From assembly GCF_019754935.1 (NCBI RefSeq), contig NZ_JAGSOA010000001.1, positions 124,001 through 188,000 of the forward strand: a stretch of 64,000 nucleotides of DNA. Reading direction: 5' to 3'. Under the pieces are notes generated by a model. The model had not been told where the DNA came from and did no database searches. It saw only the letters and a list, made by a program, of their open reading frames with translations. A program made the position numbers and the translations under genes. Origin of the DNA: Corynebacterium parakroppenstedtii. Lineage in GTDB: Bacteria; Actinomycetota; Actinomycetes; Mycobacteriales; Mycobacteriaceae. Shown here piece by piece: positions 38,714-48,663 of this stretch (position 1 is the first letter of the stretch; every line of letters begins with the position of its first letter).

Positions 38714-39916
38714 TTAGCGTGAAATAGCAGCTTTGAGGTCGTCCACCCTATCCAACCGCTCCCACGGCAGGTCGACGTCCGTTCGGCCAAAGTGGCCATA
38801 TGCGGCAGTTTGCGCATAAATCGGCCGCTTGAGGTCCAATTCGCGGATAATCGCCGCTGGCCGGAGGTCAAACACTTTTTGTACGGCTTCCTGGATTGCT
38901 GATATCGGCTCTTTTTCTGTGCCAAAGGTCTCAACATACAAGCCCACCGGATTTGCGCGCCCAATCGCGTAGGCGACCTGCACCTCACACCGATCCGCTA
39001 ACCCAGCGGCAACAATATTCTTCGCGACCCACCGCATCGCGTACGCAGCCGAGCGGTCAACCTTGCTCGGGTCTTTGCCGGAGAACGCTCCGCCACCATG
39101 ACGGGCCATACCACCGTAGGTATCGACGATAATCTTGCGGCCAGTGAGGCCGGCGTCGCCCATGGGTCCACCGACGACGAAGGAACCGGATGGATTAATC
39201 AACACGGTGAGTTCATCGTCGACAAGGTTCTCCACCCCGGCGTCCTTGATGACTGGAGTGATGACATTTGTGCGCAACTGTTCTTCCAGCCATTGCCGAG
39301 AAACGCCCGGATCGTGCTGCGTGGAAATAACGATGGTGTCAATGCGAATCGGGTTATTGTCATCGTCGTACGCGAGCGTGACCTGCGTTTTTCCGTCCGG
39401 ACGAAGATGCGGAACGATATCGCCTTTGCGCACCGCCGTGAGACGCCGCGCGAGGCGATGCGCAAGGGCGATCGGCAGCGGCATATACTCGGGGGTTTCG
39501 TTGGTGGCGTATCCGAACATGAGGCCCTGGTCGCCAGCGCCCGCACGGTCATCGTCCTCAACCTCTGCCCCGTCGCGCGCTTCAAGTGCGGTATCGACAC
39601 CTGCGCCGATCTCTAGCGACTGTTCACCAATGGAGACGGATACACCACACGTTGCCCCGTCGAAACCCATATCGGAGGATAAAAAGCCGATGTTCCGGAG
39701 TGTTTGCCGGACCAGGCTTGGAATTTCTACGTATCCGCGGCACCGAACTTCACCGACGACATGTACTTGTCCTGTCGTCACGACGGTTTCTACAGCGACA
39801 TGGCTATCGGGATCCACTGCGAGCATGGCGTCCAAAATCGAATCGGAGATTGCGTCGCAAATCTTATCTGGATGTCCCTCGGTGACAGACTCGCTGGTGA
39901 ATAGTCGTTGAGTCAC
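38714..39916 (-). CDS. metK: S-adenosylmethionine synthetase
   Basis: Makes SAM from Met and ATP. The 400-residue protein shows [20 protein letters not shown] at the N-terminus, the signature [40 protein letters not shown] and the P-loop-like [20 protein letters not shown]. The start is GTG 39916 with GAAGGAACC close upstream; a longer frame to 39949 lacks a site and family similarity. Probably monocistronic or distal to its own AT-rich promoter region, with coaBC ending 113 bases upstream. Confidence 0.96.
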   Translation of the reverse strand: MTQRLFTSESVTEGHPDKICDAISDSILDAMLAVDPDSHVAVETVVTTGQVHVVGEVRCRGYVEIPSLVRQTLRNIGFLSSDMGFDGATCGVSVSIGEQSLEIGAGVDTALEARDGAEVEDDDRAGAGDQGLMFGYATNETPEYMPLPIALAHRLARRLTAVRKGDIVPHLRPDGKTQVTLAYDDDNNPIRIDTIVISTQHDPGVSRQWLEEQLRTNVITPVIKDAGVENLVDDELTVLINPSGSFVVGGPMGDAGLTGRKIIVDTYGGMARHGGGAFSGKDPSKVDRSAAYAMRWVAKNIVAAGLADRCEVQVAYAIGRANPVGLYVETFGTEKEPISAIQEAVQKVFDLRPAAIIRELDLKRPIYAQTAAYGHFGRTDVDLPWERLDRVDDLKAAISR

Positions 39917-39970
39917 GGTTCCTTCTTCCTTGATGAGGTGGCGATACAACGTATTTTATTAGATGTTTTG

Positions 39971-39999
39971 TTGGATACTGTGTTGGCTACCGATATAAT
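39971..39999 (+). promoter_or_regulatory. Near-consensus promoter pointing antisense into coaBC
   Basis: TTGGAT (39971-39976), a 17-base spacer and TATAAT (39994-39999) make an excellent sigma-A-type promoter on the plus strand. No plus-strand gene lies downstream: transcription would begin near 40006 and run antisense into the coaBC 3' end at 40029. The same AT-rich patch could serve metK on the minus strand (TATTAT), so the hit may be partly fortuitous. Confidence 0.4.
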
Positions 40000-40028
40000 A
40001 GACCAAGCTGTCTAGATCCGTATGTAGC

Positions 40029-41315
40029 TTAGCGCACGCGGCCCCCATAGTTCGCAACCGCATCCCACACTGAATCCGCTAAGCCAAACTTCGATGTCGA
40101 CGGGATATCGGTGACCTCTCCGTCTCGTGACAAGACCCAGCCTCTGTTCGTATTACGCCCGAACACTTTCCCCTGGCCGACGTCATTACAGACCAATAAT
40201 TCGCAGCCTTTATCCTTCAGCTTTAACTGAGCGTGCTCTAACGGGGTGTGGTTCGGGTCTCCCGTCTCTGCAGCAAAACCAACAATGATGGTCGGTGTAG
40301 CACTGGTCGAAGTCGAGCTTCCGCCCTGCCCCGCATGGTCGTCTCCGGTGGTCCTCTCTTGCCGACGAGATACAACGCTCTTGAGGATGTCCGGGTTCTC
40401 CATCATCGACAATGTTGTGAGGGAAGTCGCCTCCGCGCTCGCGGATTTCTTCATCTTCCAACCCTTTTCTTCGGCTGGGCGGTAATCCGCAACAGCTGCA
40501 GCGCACACGACAATATCCGCGTCCTTATCGCGCTTCTCAACCTCCCGGTACATATCCCGGGCCGATTCCACGCGAACGACCTCAGACCCAAGCGGAGTAG
40601 GAAGCTCGTGGGTAGCACCCGCAATCACAGTCACCTCGGCACCACGAGCTGCGGCAACCTCGGCAAGAGCAAACCCCTGTTTTCCAGACGACCGATTGCC
40701 GACGAAGCGCACAGGGTCTAAATTCTCGTGCGTTCCTCCTGCGGTGATGAGTACCCGACGTCCTTCTAAATCGCGAGGAAACTGACTCTGCCGTCGGGCT
40801 ACGGACAACGCCAAGTTGACCACCTGCTCAGGCTCAGCAAAGCGACCCGGACCAGAATCGGGCCCCGTTAAACGCCCATGGGCAGGACCGACAACGGTGA
40901 CGCCCCTCTGGCGAAGGGTAGCGACATTGGCCTGTGTCGCCGGGTGAGTCCACATCTCGGTATGCATTGCGGGGAAAACAATGACGGGGCACCTCGCCAT
41001 TAATGCGGAGGCCGTGAGGAGATCGTCGGCCCGGCCATGAGCTAAGCGAGCGATTACATCGGCCGTTGCCGGAGCAACAACGAATAACTCGGCGGTATGC
41101 CCAATACTGACGTGCCGGACCTCGGGGACTCCGTCGAAAACAGAGGTCGAGACAGAATTCCCAGAGAGCGCCTCCCACGTTGCACGCCCGATAAACTCCA
41201 GCGAGGTTGCCGTCGGAATAACCTGAACGTCGTGGCCTTGCTCTTTCAGTAGTCGGACGACGTGACAGGATTTAAAGGCGGCAATTCCACCCGAAACACC
41301 GAGAACGATCTTCAC
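40029..41315 (-). CDS. coaBC: Bifunctional phosphopantothenoylcysteine decarboxylase/synthetase
   Basis: Two steps of coenzyme A synthesis. In the 428-residue protein the N-terminal flavoprotein decarboxylase (CoaC) has IVLGVSGGIAAFKSCHVVRL and FPAMHTEMWTHPATQANVAT. The C-terminal synthetase (CoaB) has RRVLITAGGTHENLDPVRFV, GNRSSGKQGFALAEVAAARG, ADIVVCAAAVADYRPAEEKG and KKSASAE with the catalytic lysine region. A Gly/Ser/Thr-rich insert (TTGDDHAGQGGSSTSTSATP) sits near 322-341, between NPDILKSV and IVGFAAETGD. ATG 41315. An intrinsic terminator separates it from rpoZ. Confidence 0.95.
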   Translation of the reverse strand: MKIVLGVSGGIAAFKSCHVVRLLKEQGHDVQVIPTATSLEFIGRATWEALSGNSVSTSVFDGVPEVRHVSIGHTAELFVVAPATADVIARLAHGRADDLLTASALMARCPVIVFPAMHTEMWTHPATQANVATLRQRGVTVVGPAHGRLTGPDSGPGRFAEPEQVVNLALSVARRQSQFPRDLEGRRVLITAGGTHENLDPVRFVGNRSSGKQGFALAEVAAARGAEVTVIAGATHELPTPLGSEVVRVESARDMYREVEKRDKDADIVVCAAAVADYRPAEEKGWKMKKSASAEATSLTTLSMMENPDILKSVVSRRQERTTGDDHAGQGGSSTSTSATPTIIVGFAAETGDPNHTPLEHAQLKLKDKGCELLVCNDVGQGKVFGRNTNRGWVLSRDGEVTDIPSTSKFGLADSVWDAVANYGGRVR

Positions 41316-41343
41316 TGCTTCCTCAATTCAGCTGTCGCTATGC

Positions 41344-41383
41344 AAAAACCGCTGATCACACCGTGGGTGGCGTGATACAGCGG
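41344..41383 (-). terminator. Intrinsic terminator after rpoZ
   Basis: On the minus strand, an 11-pair stem (CCGCTG..ATCAC with GTGAT..CAGCGG; one bulged base) closes an ~12-base loop and is followed by TTTTTGC. It lies about 95 bases past the rpoZ stop and before coaBC, so coaBC likely has its own promoter. Confidence 0.8.
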
Positions 41384-41478
41384 AATGCTAGGTCGATGAT
41401 GAGATGAGTACGAGCGGAAACACGTGCGAGTACTGACTACCCGCCATTTGTATCCCGCTGGCCCTCACCGTAGAACTC

Positions 41479-41766
41479 TTAACCCTCGGTGTGGTCGAGG
41501 AGGCCGTCGTTAATCTCACGCAAAGCGATCGAAAGCGGCTTCTCACCAGGCTCGGGGGTGACAAGTGGGCCAACGAACTCAAAGACCGAGTCATCGACGC
41601 TCTTGAAGTAATCATTGATCTGGCGAGCTCGCTTAGCAGCAAAGATGACAAGGGCGTACTTTGACGACACCTTGCCTAGCAGCTCGTCAATCGGCGGGTT
41701 GGTAATACCTACCGGTGGGTCAAATACGTTGTCGTCATTGACAGAAGCCAAATTAGGTGTAGTCAC
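41479..41766 (-). CDS. rpoZ: RNA polymerase omega subunit
   Basis: Small RNA polymerase subunit that chaperones beta' folding. The 95-residue protein has the family core [20 protein letters not shown] followed by [15 protein letters not shown] and the C-terminal [18 protein letters not shown], typical of actinobacterial omega. GTG 41766 overlaps the gmk stop (GTGA). About 160 non-coding bases follow, containing a strong terminator. Confidence 0.95.
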   Translation of the reverse strand: MTTPNLASVNDDNVFDPPVGITNPPIDELLGKVSSKYALVIFAAKRARQINDYFKSVDDSVFEFVGPLVTPEPGEKPLSIALREINDGLLDHTEG

Positions 41767-42338
41767 GATGTCCTTTCGGCCGTGAGTAGTGCGGCAATAG
41801 CGCGAACAGCGTTGTCCACGGAGTCATTAACCACGATATGGTCGAACTCATCCTTGGCAGCCAGCTCTCTATGGGCAGTCTCGAGGCGACGTTCAATAAC
41901 ATCCGGCGGTTCAGTGCCCCGACCTGTCAAACGCTCGACGAGAGCCTCCCATGAAGGTGGCATGAGGAAAACGGTGTGAGCCTCCGGAAGAGTTTTCTTC
42001 ACATTCCGAGCACCCTCTAGGTCTACCTCGATGAGGACTGGGCGGTTACTGTCGAGAGCGTCACGAACGGGGCCAGCCGGTGTGCCAGAACGCTGAAGAC
42101 CACCATGGATTTCAGCCCACTCCAACATATCCCCGGCTTCAACATGGCGAGTGAATTCGTCGTTGGAGACGTACAAATAATCCACGCCATTTTCCTCGCC
42201 GGGGCGGGGGACCCGTGTCGTCATAGACACGCTGAAATACAAATCGGGCACCGTTTCACGCAGACGATGAACCACTGTGGACTTTCCTACTGCGCTGGGT
42301 CCCGCAAGAACCACAAGATTGCCACGATTTGTTGTCAA
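41763..42338 (-). CDS. gmk: Guanylate kinase
   Basis: Phosphorylates GMP to GDP. The 191-residue protein has the P-loop [40 protein letters not shown] (GMP site) and [20 protein letters not shown], all as in the family. The start is TTG 42338, three bases past the mihF stop; it is the only start consistent with the conserved N-terminus. Coupled with rpoZ by a 4-base overlap. The mihF-gmk-rpoZ order is conserved in Corynebacteriales. Confidence 0.95.
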   Translation of the reverse strand: MTTNRGNLVVLAGPSAVGKSTVVHRLRETVPDLYFSVSMTTRVPRPGEENGVDYLYVSNDEFTRHVEAGDMLEWAEIHGGLQRSGTPAGPVRDALDSNRPVLIEVDLEGARNVKKTLPEAHTVFLMPPSWEALVERLTGRGTEPPDVIERRLETAHRELAAKDEFDHIVVNDSVDNAVRAIAALLTAERTS

Positions 42339-42341
42339 GGT

Positions 42342-42668
42342 TTATTTCTCCGGGTCGAAGCCAAAGCGCTCAAGCAGAGCACGACGCTGGCGCTCACCTA
42401 GGCCACGCAAACGACGTGTCGGGGCGATTTCCAGCTCTTTCATGATTTCCTGAGCCTTAACCTTACCCACCTTCGGCAACGCCTCGAGCAAAGCCGAAAC
42501 CTTCATCTTGCCCAGGATTTCGTCCTCGTCGGCCTTCTTCAACACTGCCTGAAGGTCGGTCTCACCTTTCTTGAGCTTTTCCTTGAGCTCGGCACGTGCC
42601 TTGCGAGCTTGAGCAGCTTTCTCGAGTGCAGCAGCACGCTGTTCGGGCGTTAACTGGGGAAGGGCCAC
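42342..42668 (-). CDS. mihF: Integration host factor, actinobacterial type (mIHF)
   Basis: Nucleoid-associated DNA-bending protein, unrelated to HU/IHF. The 108-residue protein has a long Ala/Lys/Glu-rich N-terminal helix (LTPEQRAAALEKAAQARKAR) and the S13-like helix-two-turn-helix core SALLEALPKVGKVKAQEIMK followed by ELEIAPTRRLRGLGERQRRA, which contacts DNA. GTG start at 42668. It heads the mihF-gmk-rpoZ unit, with a promoter candidate about 150 bases upstream. Confidence 0.95.
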   Translation of the reverse strand: MALPQLTPEQRAAALEKAAQARKARAELKEKLKKGETDLQAVLKKADEDEILGKMKVSALLEALPKVGKVKAQEIMKELEIAPTRRLRGLGERQRRALLERFGFDPEK

Positions 42669-42817
42669 GGTTCCTCCGTAATGTCAATCGATGAATACTT
42701 CACTTACTGATGTTCGGGTTTCGGTGCGGGTCACAAGGTGACCGCGTAATTGTCTCCAGGTTCGTTGAAGCACCCGACCGACTTCGCAAATAGTGAGCCT
42801 GGCAAACAGCACCAAAG

Positions 42818-42846
42818 ACTATAGACGCTGACCAGGTCAAAGTTAA
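42818..42846 (-). promoter_or_regulatory. Candidate mihF promoter with a dyad in its spacer
   Basis: On the minus strand: TTAACT (42841-42846), a 17-base spacer and TATAGT (42818-42823). The spacer contains TGACCAGGTCA (42829-42839), a perfect dyad with one central base, which a repressor could bind. The leader before the mihF GTG would be about 140 bases. Confidence 0.45.
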
Positions 42847-42873
42847 GTCTGCCCCTGGTTGAGACAACGCGAG

Positions 42874-43887
42874 TCATTCTAACACCATACCGGGGCAGTC
42901 CTGGGCATTCGCCTCTACAGCCTTCTGCAAACTACCTATATCTGGGCCATGTTTCAATATTGCCCTCGATATATTGGGGAAAGCTAGGGGTTCGACGTGT
43001 GTCGTGAGGCGACGGACATCATCCGCACTCGCCCCTTGGGCCCCTACCCCAGGAAGGAGTACAGGGCCGTTGAGAGCAGACAGATCCGGGGCGTTGCGCA
43101 CTGCCTCCGATCCCTCTGTAAGCAGCCCTAAGGTAGCCCCCACCACGACACCGACGTTTCCGAATCGGCTACCGGTTTTTCGACGGTAGACCTGGTTACG
43201 CGCAGCACATTCATCGACGATGTGTTGAGCGACGCTGTCACCGTCACCGGCATCGTGCGAATCGTCCTGACGCTGTCGGCTACGGGAGCGCCTAATCTGC
43301 GCCGATTGCAGGATCTCAGCCTCCGGATTCGAGGTCGCAGCCAAGACGTACACACCCTGTCCTTGACGCTCTGCAACGTCCAGCACAGGCTCAAGCGCGC
43401 CAAAACCGGTATAGGGGCTGGCGGTCACGGCGTCACATCTCAGCGGCGAGGTCTCCCCTAGCCAGGCATCGGCGTAGGCCGCCATCGTCGAACCAATATC
43501 GCCGCGTTTGGCGTCGGCAAGAACAAGTGTCCCCGCCTCGTGGAGGGCAGCGATAGCCTTCTCCAATACCGCGTAGCCTCGCGAACCGTACGATTCGAAG
43601 AAGGCCACTTGCGGCTTAACCAAAGCGACTGTCGTGCCGAAGGCTTCGACACATCGCATAGTGAAGCTTTCGAGCCCATCAACTGAGGCGGGAAGCCCCC
43701 ACTGGGAAAGTAGACCCGGATGGGGATCGATGCCGACACATAACCGTGAACGATTCAGAGCGGCAGCAGCAAGGCGATCACCGAATGACACAGGCCCACC
43801 TAAGTCATGCTTAGGCACAGATTGCTCCCGACTTGTCGGTGTTGAATCGCCCGCCGAGGACGATGTCGACGGCTTCGGATCACACAT
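42874..43887 (-). CDS. pyrF: Orotidine 5'-phosphate decarboxylase
   Basis: Last step to UMP. The 337-residue protein belongs to the longer actinobacterial/type 2 group: RLCVGIDPHPGLLSQWGLPA, ALVKPQVAFFESYGSRGYAV, and the catalytic block LVLADAKRGDIGSTMAAYAD. Near 195-220 a basic/acidic low-complexity insert (RRSRSRQRQDDSHDAGDGDS) interrupts the barrel, and a Ser-rich head of about 30 residues precedes it. ATG 43887 with AGAGGG upstream. Final gene of the pyr operon, 54 bases after carB. Confidence 0.94.
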   Translation of the reverse strand: MCDPKPSTSSSAGDSTPTSREQSVPKHDLGGPVSFGDRLAAAALNRSRLCVGIDPHPGLLSQWGLPASVDGLESFTMRCVEAFGTTVALVKPQVAFFESYGSRGYAVLEKAIAALHEAGTLVLADAKRGDIGSTMAAYADAWLGETSPLRCDAVTASPYTGFGALEPVLDVAERQGQGVYVLAATSNPEAEILQSAQIRRSRSRQRQDDSHDAGDGDSVAQHIVDECAARNQVYRRKTGSRFGNVGVVVGATLGLLTEGSEAVRNAPDLSALNGPVLLPGVGAQGASADDVRRLTTHVEPLAFPNISRAILKHGPDIGSLQKAVEANAQDCPGMVLE

Positions 43888-43941
43888 ATTTACCCTCTCT
43901 CACGAGCCTTCCTAACGAGCTTCGCTGACGGGTTGGACAAC

Positions 43942-46900
43942 TCATGCATGAAGATCCTGGATTGCTGCGACCATCAGCGACGCATTCGGCCTACGATCAT
44001 CCTCTTCAGCGCCGTCCTGCCCAGGCTGCGGATGGCCTTGACCAGCGCTCTCCTCGCCCTTCGAGGCGGTCTCAGAGATGCCGTGGATGGACTCGATAGC
44101 TTGGACTGCTGCGACTGCCGCCTGGACCGTTGTGATGCACGGAATCTCAGCGTTCAACGCTGCCGCGCGGATCTCGTAACCATCGTGGCGGGCGCCGGAA
44201 CTCCCAGCTGGCGTGTTAATGATGAGATCAACCTGTTCGTCCAAAATAAGGTCGACGATGGACCGGCGGCCGTCCTTATCCCGATGAACGGTCCCCACCT
44301 CAACATGATCGACGCTGGGGTTGTCTTCGTGAACTTGCGATTGCTTCGCGACAACTTCACACGGGATTCCATTGCGGCGAAGCATCCCCGCAGTGCCTTC
44401 CGTCGCCAGAAGCGAAAATCCGAGCGTAGCTAAACGTTGGATGGGGAAAACCATGGTCCTTTTGTCGTGGTTAGCGACCGAGACAAACACCGTGCCTGAC
44501 ACGGGGAGGCGTCCGTAAGCCCCAGACTGGGATTTGGCGTAGGCCGCACCGAACGCGCGGTCAAGCCCCATGACTTCACCGGTCGACTTCATTTCCGGAG
44601 ACAGGAGCGAATCCAACAGTGAACCATCCTGCCGACGGAACCTCCGGAACGGTAAGACCGCTTCCTTAACGGCGATCGGCGCGTCGAGAGGGAGTGAACC
44701 TCCGTCGTGGTCGGTGGGGATCATCCCTTCCATGCGCAGCTCCTGGAGCGTGGCACCCACCGATATGCGGGCGGCAGCTTTCGCCAACGGAACGCCGGTC
44801 GCCTTGGACACGAAGGGCACTGTTCGTGAGGCACGCGGATTCGCCTCGATGACATATAGGGTGTCATCTTTCAGGGCAAACTGGACGTTCATGAGTCCTC
44901 GCACGCCGATTTCACGAGCCAGCGATGCCGTGGACCGTCGAACAGTGTCGATATCCTCTGTGCCCAGGGTCATGGGCGGGATAGCGCAGGCTGAGTCACC
45001 CGAGTGAATACCGGCTTCCTCAATGTGCTCCATGACGCCAGCGAGATAAACCTCGTCACCATCGCATAAGGCGTCAACGTCGATCTCAATGGCATTGTCC
45101 AAGAACCGGTCAACGAGGACAGGATGATCGTGGGTAATCTCGGTCGCCCGGGAAATGTAGTCGGCGAGAGAGTCGTCATCATAGACAATTTCCATGCCCC
45201 GGCCACCCAACACATAGGACGGCCGGACCAGTACCGGATAGCCAATTGACGACGCTACCGCTTGCGCTTCCTCGAGGTTCTTTGCCGTTCCATAAGCCGG
45301 TGCCGGAAGTTCAGAGCGTTCGAGAACCCCTCCGAACTCGCCACGGTCTTCGGCCAGGTTGATGGCCTCTGGAGTTGTTCCGATAACCGGAACGCCGGCC
45401 TCTTTAAGCCGCTCAGCCAGGCCTAGCGGTGTCTGTCCGCCCAACTGGCAGATAACGCCTGCCACATTTCCGGACTCAGATTCGGCGTGGTAGACCTCCA
45501 TGACATCTTCAAAGGTCAACGGCTCAAAGTAGAGGCGGTCAGCAGTGTCGTAGTCGGTCGAGACCGTTTCGGGGTTGCAATTAACCATGACCGTCTCATA
45601 GCCGATGCGTGAGAGTTCCAATGCTGCGTGAACACACGAATAGTCAAACTCAATCCCCTGGCCAATACGGTTGGGGCCAGACCCGAGAATGAGGATCTTT
45701 TCTTTCTCTCGCTGCGGAGTGACTTCACTTTCCGCAGCCGGATCAAGCTCATACGCGCTGTAGTGATAGGGAGTTTTTGCCTCAAACTCCGCCGCGCACG
45801 TATCCACTGTTTTGAATACCGGGCGGATACCGAGGGACCACCGCAGTGTGCGCACCCCATTTTCTCCGGCGAGTTCAGGCCTCACACTGGCGATTTGTAC
45901 GTCAGAGAGTCCAAGGTACTTCGCCCTACGCAACAGCTCTTCGGTGAGGACCGGCGCAGCTTCTAACTCCTTACGGAACGCCACAAGTTGTTCGATTTCA
46001 GCAATAAACCAGGGGTCAATGCCGGAGGCTTCGTGAATCTCGTCGACGCTGGCACCCAGCCGAAGAGCAAGTTCAACGAGGTACAAGCGTCCTTCTTTAG
46101 GCACACGGAGCATATCGACGACGGCCGCTTTGTCCTTAGCCGATTCGCCGGCAAAGTGTTCGTCGGGGTATGTCCAGAAGCCGCTTTCTTTGTTCTCCAG
46201 GGAACGGAGAACCTTGTTCAGGCCGGCAATGTAATTGCGCCCCAATGCCATCGCTTCGCCCACCGACTTCATGGACGTGGTTAGGGTGTCGTCGGAACCT
46301 GGGAATTTTTCGAACGCAAAGCGAGGAGCCTTGACGACGACGTAGTCCAGCGTCGGCTCGAATGCCGCCGGGGTCACACCGGTGATGTCATTGCGGATTT
46401 CATCTAAGGTGTATCCAATTGCCAGCTTGGCCGCGATTTTCGCGATGGGGAAACCGGTTGCCTTCGATGCCAATGCCGATGAACGCGACACGCGTGGATT
46501 CATCTCGATGGTGACGATGCGGCCATTATTAGGGTTCACCGCGAATTGGATATTACATCCGCCAGTATCGACGCCGACCTCGCGCAGAATTGCGATGGCC
46601 TGGTCACGCATGACCTGAAATTCACGGTCGGTCAGGGTAAGTGCAGGCGCAACAGTTACAGAGTCCCCCGTATGAACGCCTACCGCATCCACGTTTTCGA
46701 TTGAACATACGATGACGACGTTATCGTTGCCATCCCGCATGAGCTCGAGCTCATACTCTTTCCATCCCAGAATGGATTCTTCGATGAGCACATTGGCCTC
46801 GGGCGAGGCTGCTAACCCGCCGCCGGCAATGCGGTCGATGTCGTCGTACGTGTAGGCAAGGCCAGATCCCAGACCCCCCATAGTGAACGAGGGACGAACA

Positions 46901-47415
46901 ACAACAGGAAGGCCGAGCTCAGCGACGGTTTCGTGAACCTCCTCCATGTTGTGGCACACCCGTGACCGAGCTGATTCGCCACCGATTTTTTCGACGATAT
47001 CTTTAAACTTTTGCCGGTCCTCTCCCCTCTCAATAGCCTCAATATCAGCACCAATGAGTTCCACGTGGTGTTTGGCGAGGATCCCCCGACGGTCAAGCTG
47101 AATGGCGGCGTTGAGAGCCGTCTGCCCACCCAGTGTGGCGAGCACGGCATCAATGGGGTGTCCTTCGGCAGCTTCTTTCTCGAAGATCTTCTCGATGTAT
47201 TCGGAATCGATCGGTTCAATATAGGTATGGTCCGCGAACTCAGGGTCGGTCATGATGGTCGCGGGATTGGAGTTAATTAAGGTGACGCGGAGTCCTTCTT
47301 GTTCGAGGACTCGACATGCCTGAGTTCCGGAGTAGTCAAATTCACATGCTTGGCCGATGACAATAGGGCCAGACCCGATGACCAGCACGTGGTTAAGGTT
47401 TGTACGGCGTGGCAT
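43942..47415 (-). CDS. carB: Carbamoyl-phosphate synthase large subunit
   Basis: Makes carbamoyl phosphate from bicarbonate, ammonia and two ATP for pyrimidines and arginine. In the 1157-residue protein the two ATP-grasp halves are clear: first with [20 protein letters not shown] and [16 protein letters not shown], second with [20 protein letters not shown] and [20 protein letters not shown]. The C-terminal allosteric domain (from about 950) ends in an unusual polar tail ([20 protein letters not shown] and on) before [10 protein letters not shown], which accounts for the length above the usual ~1075-1115. The ATG directly follows the carA stop. Confidence 0.97.
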   Translation of the reverse strand: MPRRTNLNHVLVIGSGPIVIGQACEFDYSGTQACRVLEQEGLRVTLINSNPATIMTDPEFADHTYIEPIDSEYIEKIFEKEAAEGHPIDAVLATLGGQTALNAAIQLDRRGILAKHHVELIGADIEAIERGEDRQKFKDIVEKIGGESARSRVCHNMEEVHETVAELGLPVVVRPSFTMGGLGSGLAYTYDDIDRIAGGGLAASPEANVLIEESILGWKEYELELMRDGNDNVVIVCSIENVDAVGVHTGDSVTVAPALTLTDREFQVMRDQAIAILREVGVDTGGCNIQFAVNPNNGRIVTIEMNPRVSRSSALASKATGFPIAKIAAKLAIGYTLDEIRNDITGVTPAAFEPTLDYVVVKAPRFAFEKFPGSDDTLTTSMKSVGEAMALGRNYIAGLNKVLRSLENKESGFWTYPDEHFAGESAKDKAAVVDMLRVPKEGRLYLVELALRLGASVDEIHEASGIDPWFIAEIEQLVAFRKELEAAPVLTEELLRRAKYLGLSDVQIASVRPELAGENGVRTLRWSLGIRPVFKTVDTCAAEFEAKTPYHYSAYELDPAAESEVTPQREKEKILILGSGPNRIGQGIEFDYSCVHAALELSRIGYETVMVNCNPETVSTDYDTADRLYFEPLTFEDVMEVYHAESESGNVAGVICQLGGQTPLGLAERLKEAGVPVIGTTPEAINLAEDRGEFGGVLERSELPAPAYGTAKNLEEAQAVASSIGYPVLVRPSYVLGGRGMEIVYDDDSLADYISRATEITHDHPVLVDRFLDNAIEIDVDALCDGDEVYLAGVMEHIEEAGIHSGDSACAIPPMTLGTEDIDTVRRSTASLAREIGVRGLMNVQFALKDDTLYVIEANPRASRTVPFVSKATGVPLAKAAARISVGATLQELRMEGMIPTDHDGGSLPLDAPIAVKEAVLPFRRFRRQDGSLLDSLLSPEMKSTGEVMGLDRAFGAAYAKSQSGAYGRLPVSGTVFVSVANHDKRTMVFPIQRLATLGFSLLATEGTAGMLRRNGIPCEVVAKQSQVHEDNPSVDHVEVGTVHRDKDGRRSIVDLILDEQVDLIINTPAGSSGARHDGYEIRAAALNAEIPCITTVQAAVAAVQAIESIHGISETASKGEESAGQGHPQPGQDGAEEDDRRPNASLMVAAIQDLHA

Positions 47416-48663
47416 TTACTTGGCCTTTCCTTCTTGCATAACGGTCACGAACTGGTCGAAAAGCGGATTCGCGTCATGGGGACCCGCAGCAGCCTCTGGG
47501 TGGTACTGCACAGAGAAAGCCCGACCATCATTGAGAGCGACCCCTTCCACCACGTTGTCGTTCGGGCAAATGTGGGTGACGTGGGCCGGTCCGAAGGGAG
47601 TATCAAAGCTGGCTGTCAACTCTTCGGTACTGAGTTTTTCCGACGCGTCATCAACATGCGGAGGAAGCAAGGCGAATCCGTGGTTTTGGGCGGTGATGGA
47701 GACGCGGCCCGTGGCGACGTCGACAACGGGGACGTTAATTCCGCGGTGACCAAATTTGAGTTTGTAGGTACCTAAACCTAATGCTCGACCAAAAATCTGG
47801 TTCCCGAAACAAATTCCGAAGAAGGGAATTTTCGCTGAAAGGACCTGGCGGACGATGTCGACCATGGTGTCGGCCGTCGACGGATCCCCCGGACCGTTCG
47901 AGATAAACACCCCGTCAGGGTTGTACTTCTGGATGTCGTCGAATGACGTATTCGCCGGGACAACGACTGTCTTAATGCCACGTCGCGAGAAGTTTCGCGG
48001 CGTATTGGTCTTAATTCCCATGTCATAGGCGACGACGGTCAGGGTATCTGACTGCGACGACGTCCCCTCAGGCTCAACGATATAAGGCTCGTGGGTACTC
48101 ACTTCTTCGGCAAGGTCCTGGCCGGCCATGGACGGAATTTCGTTAACAATGGATAGGAGCTCGTCGACGGGTTTCGCGGCCTCATCGCCAGTAAAGATCC
48201 CAGCGTTGACCGACCCCTTGTCGCGCAGATGGCGAACCAATGCACGGGTGTCGACATTCTTAATGCCGATTATTCCCTGTGCCGCCATTTCGTCCTGGAG
48301 GGAACGCTTGCTCCGCCAGTTAGACGGGCGCGCGGAAAGGTCACGGATAATCAAACCGGATACCCAGATAGTGGATCCACGCGACTCATCGTCTTCGTCA
48401 TTCCACCCGGTGTTTCCAATTTGTGGCGCGGTCGCGCACACTAACTGACGACGATACGACGGATCCGTCATCGTCTCCTGGTAGCCGGTCATCCCCGTGG
48501 TGAAGACGGCCTCGCCAAAGGCACGGCCTGTGGCCCCAAAGGATGTGCCGCGGAAAACGCGTCCATCAGCGAGAATGAGAACGGCGGGAAGACTCCCCGA
48601 CTGAGCGTCGGCATGAGAGGAAGGAGAGCCGGTCGTGTGTAGCGATGTGGGCGATGTACTCAC
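47416..48663 (-). CDS. carA: Carbamoyl-phosphate synthase small subunit
   Basis: Glutaminase subunit. The 415-residue protein has the N-terminal small-subunit fold (GRVFRGTSFGATGRAFGEAV, VFTTGMTGYQETMTDPSY) and a class I glutamine amidotransferase domain with the nucleophile in IPFFGICFGNQIFGRALG and the His/Glu pair in VQYHPEAAAGPHD. The first 28 residues are Ser/Thr-rich. The GTG start at 48663 shares a base with the pyrC stop (TAGTG); carB follows without a gap. Confidence 0.96.
   Translation of the reverse strand: MSTSPTSLHTTGSPSSHADAQSGSLPAVLILADGRVFRGTSFGATGRAFGEAVFTTGMTGYQETMTDPSYRRQLVCATAPQIGNTGWNDEDDESRGSTIWVSGLIIRDLSARPSNWRSKRSLQDEMAAQGIIGIKNVDTRALVRHLRDKGSVNAGIFTGDEAAKPVDELLSIVNEIPSMAGQDLAEEVSTHEPYIVEPEGTSSQSDTLTVVAYDMGIKTNTPRNFSRRGIKTVVVPANTSFDDIQKYNPDGVFISNGPGDPSTADTMVDIVRQVLSAKIPFFGICFGNQIFGRALGLGTYKLKFGHRGINVPVVDVATGRVSITAQNHGFALLPPHVDDASEKLSTEELTASFDTPFGPAHVTHICPNDNVVEGVALNDGRAFSVQYHPEAAAGPHDANPLFDQFVTVMQEGKAK

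Noticed and set aside
39135..39911. 258-codon plus-strand open frame
   Set aside because: Antisense to metK; composition is Ser/Arg-rich and meaningless.
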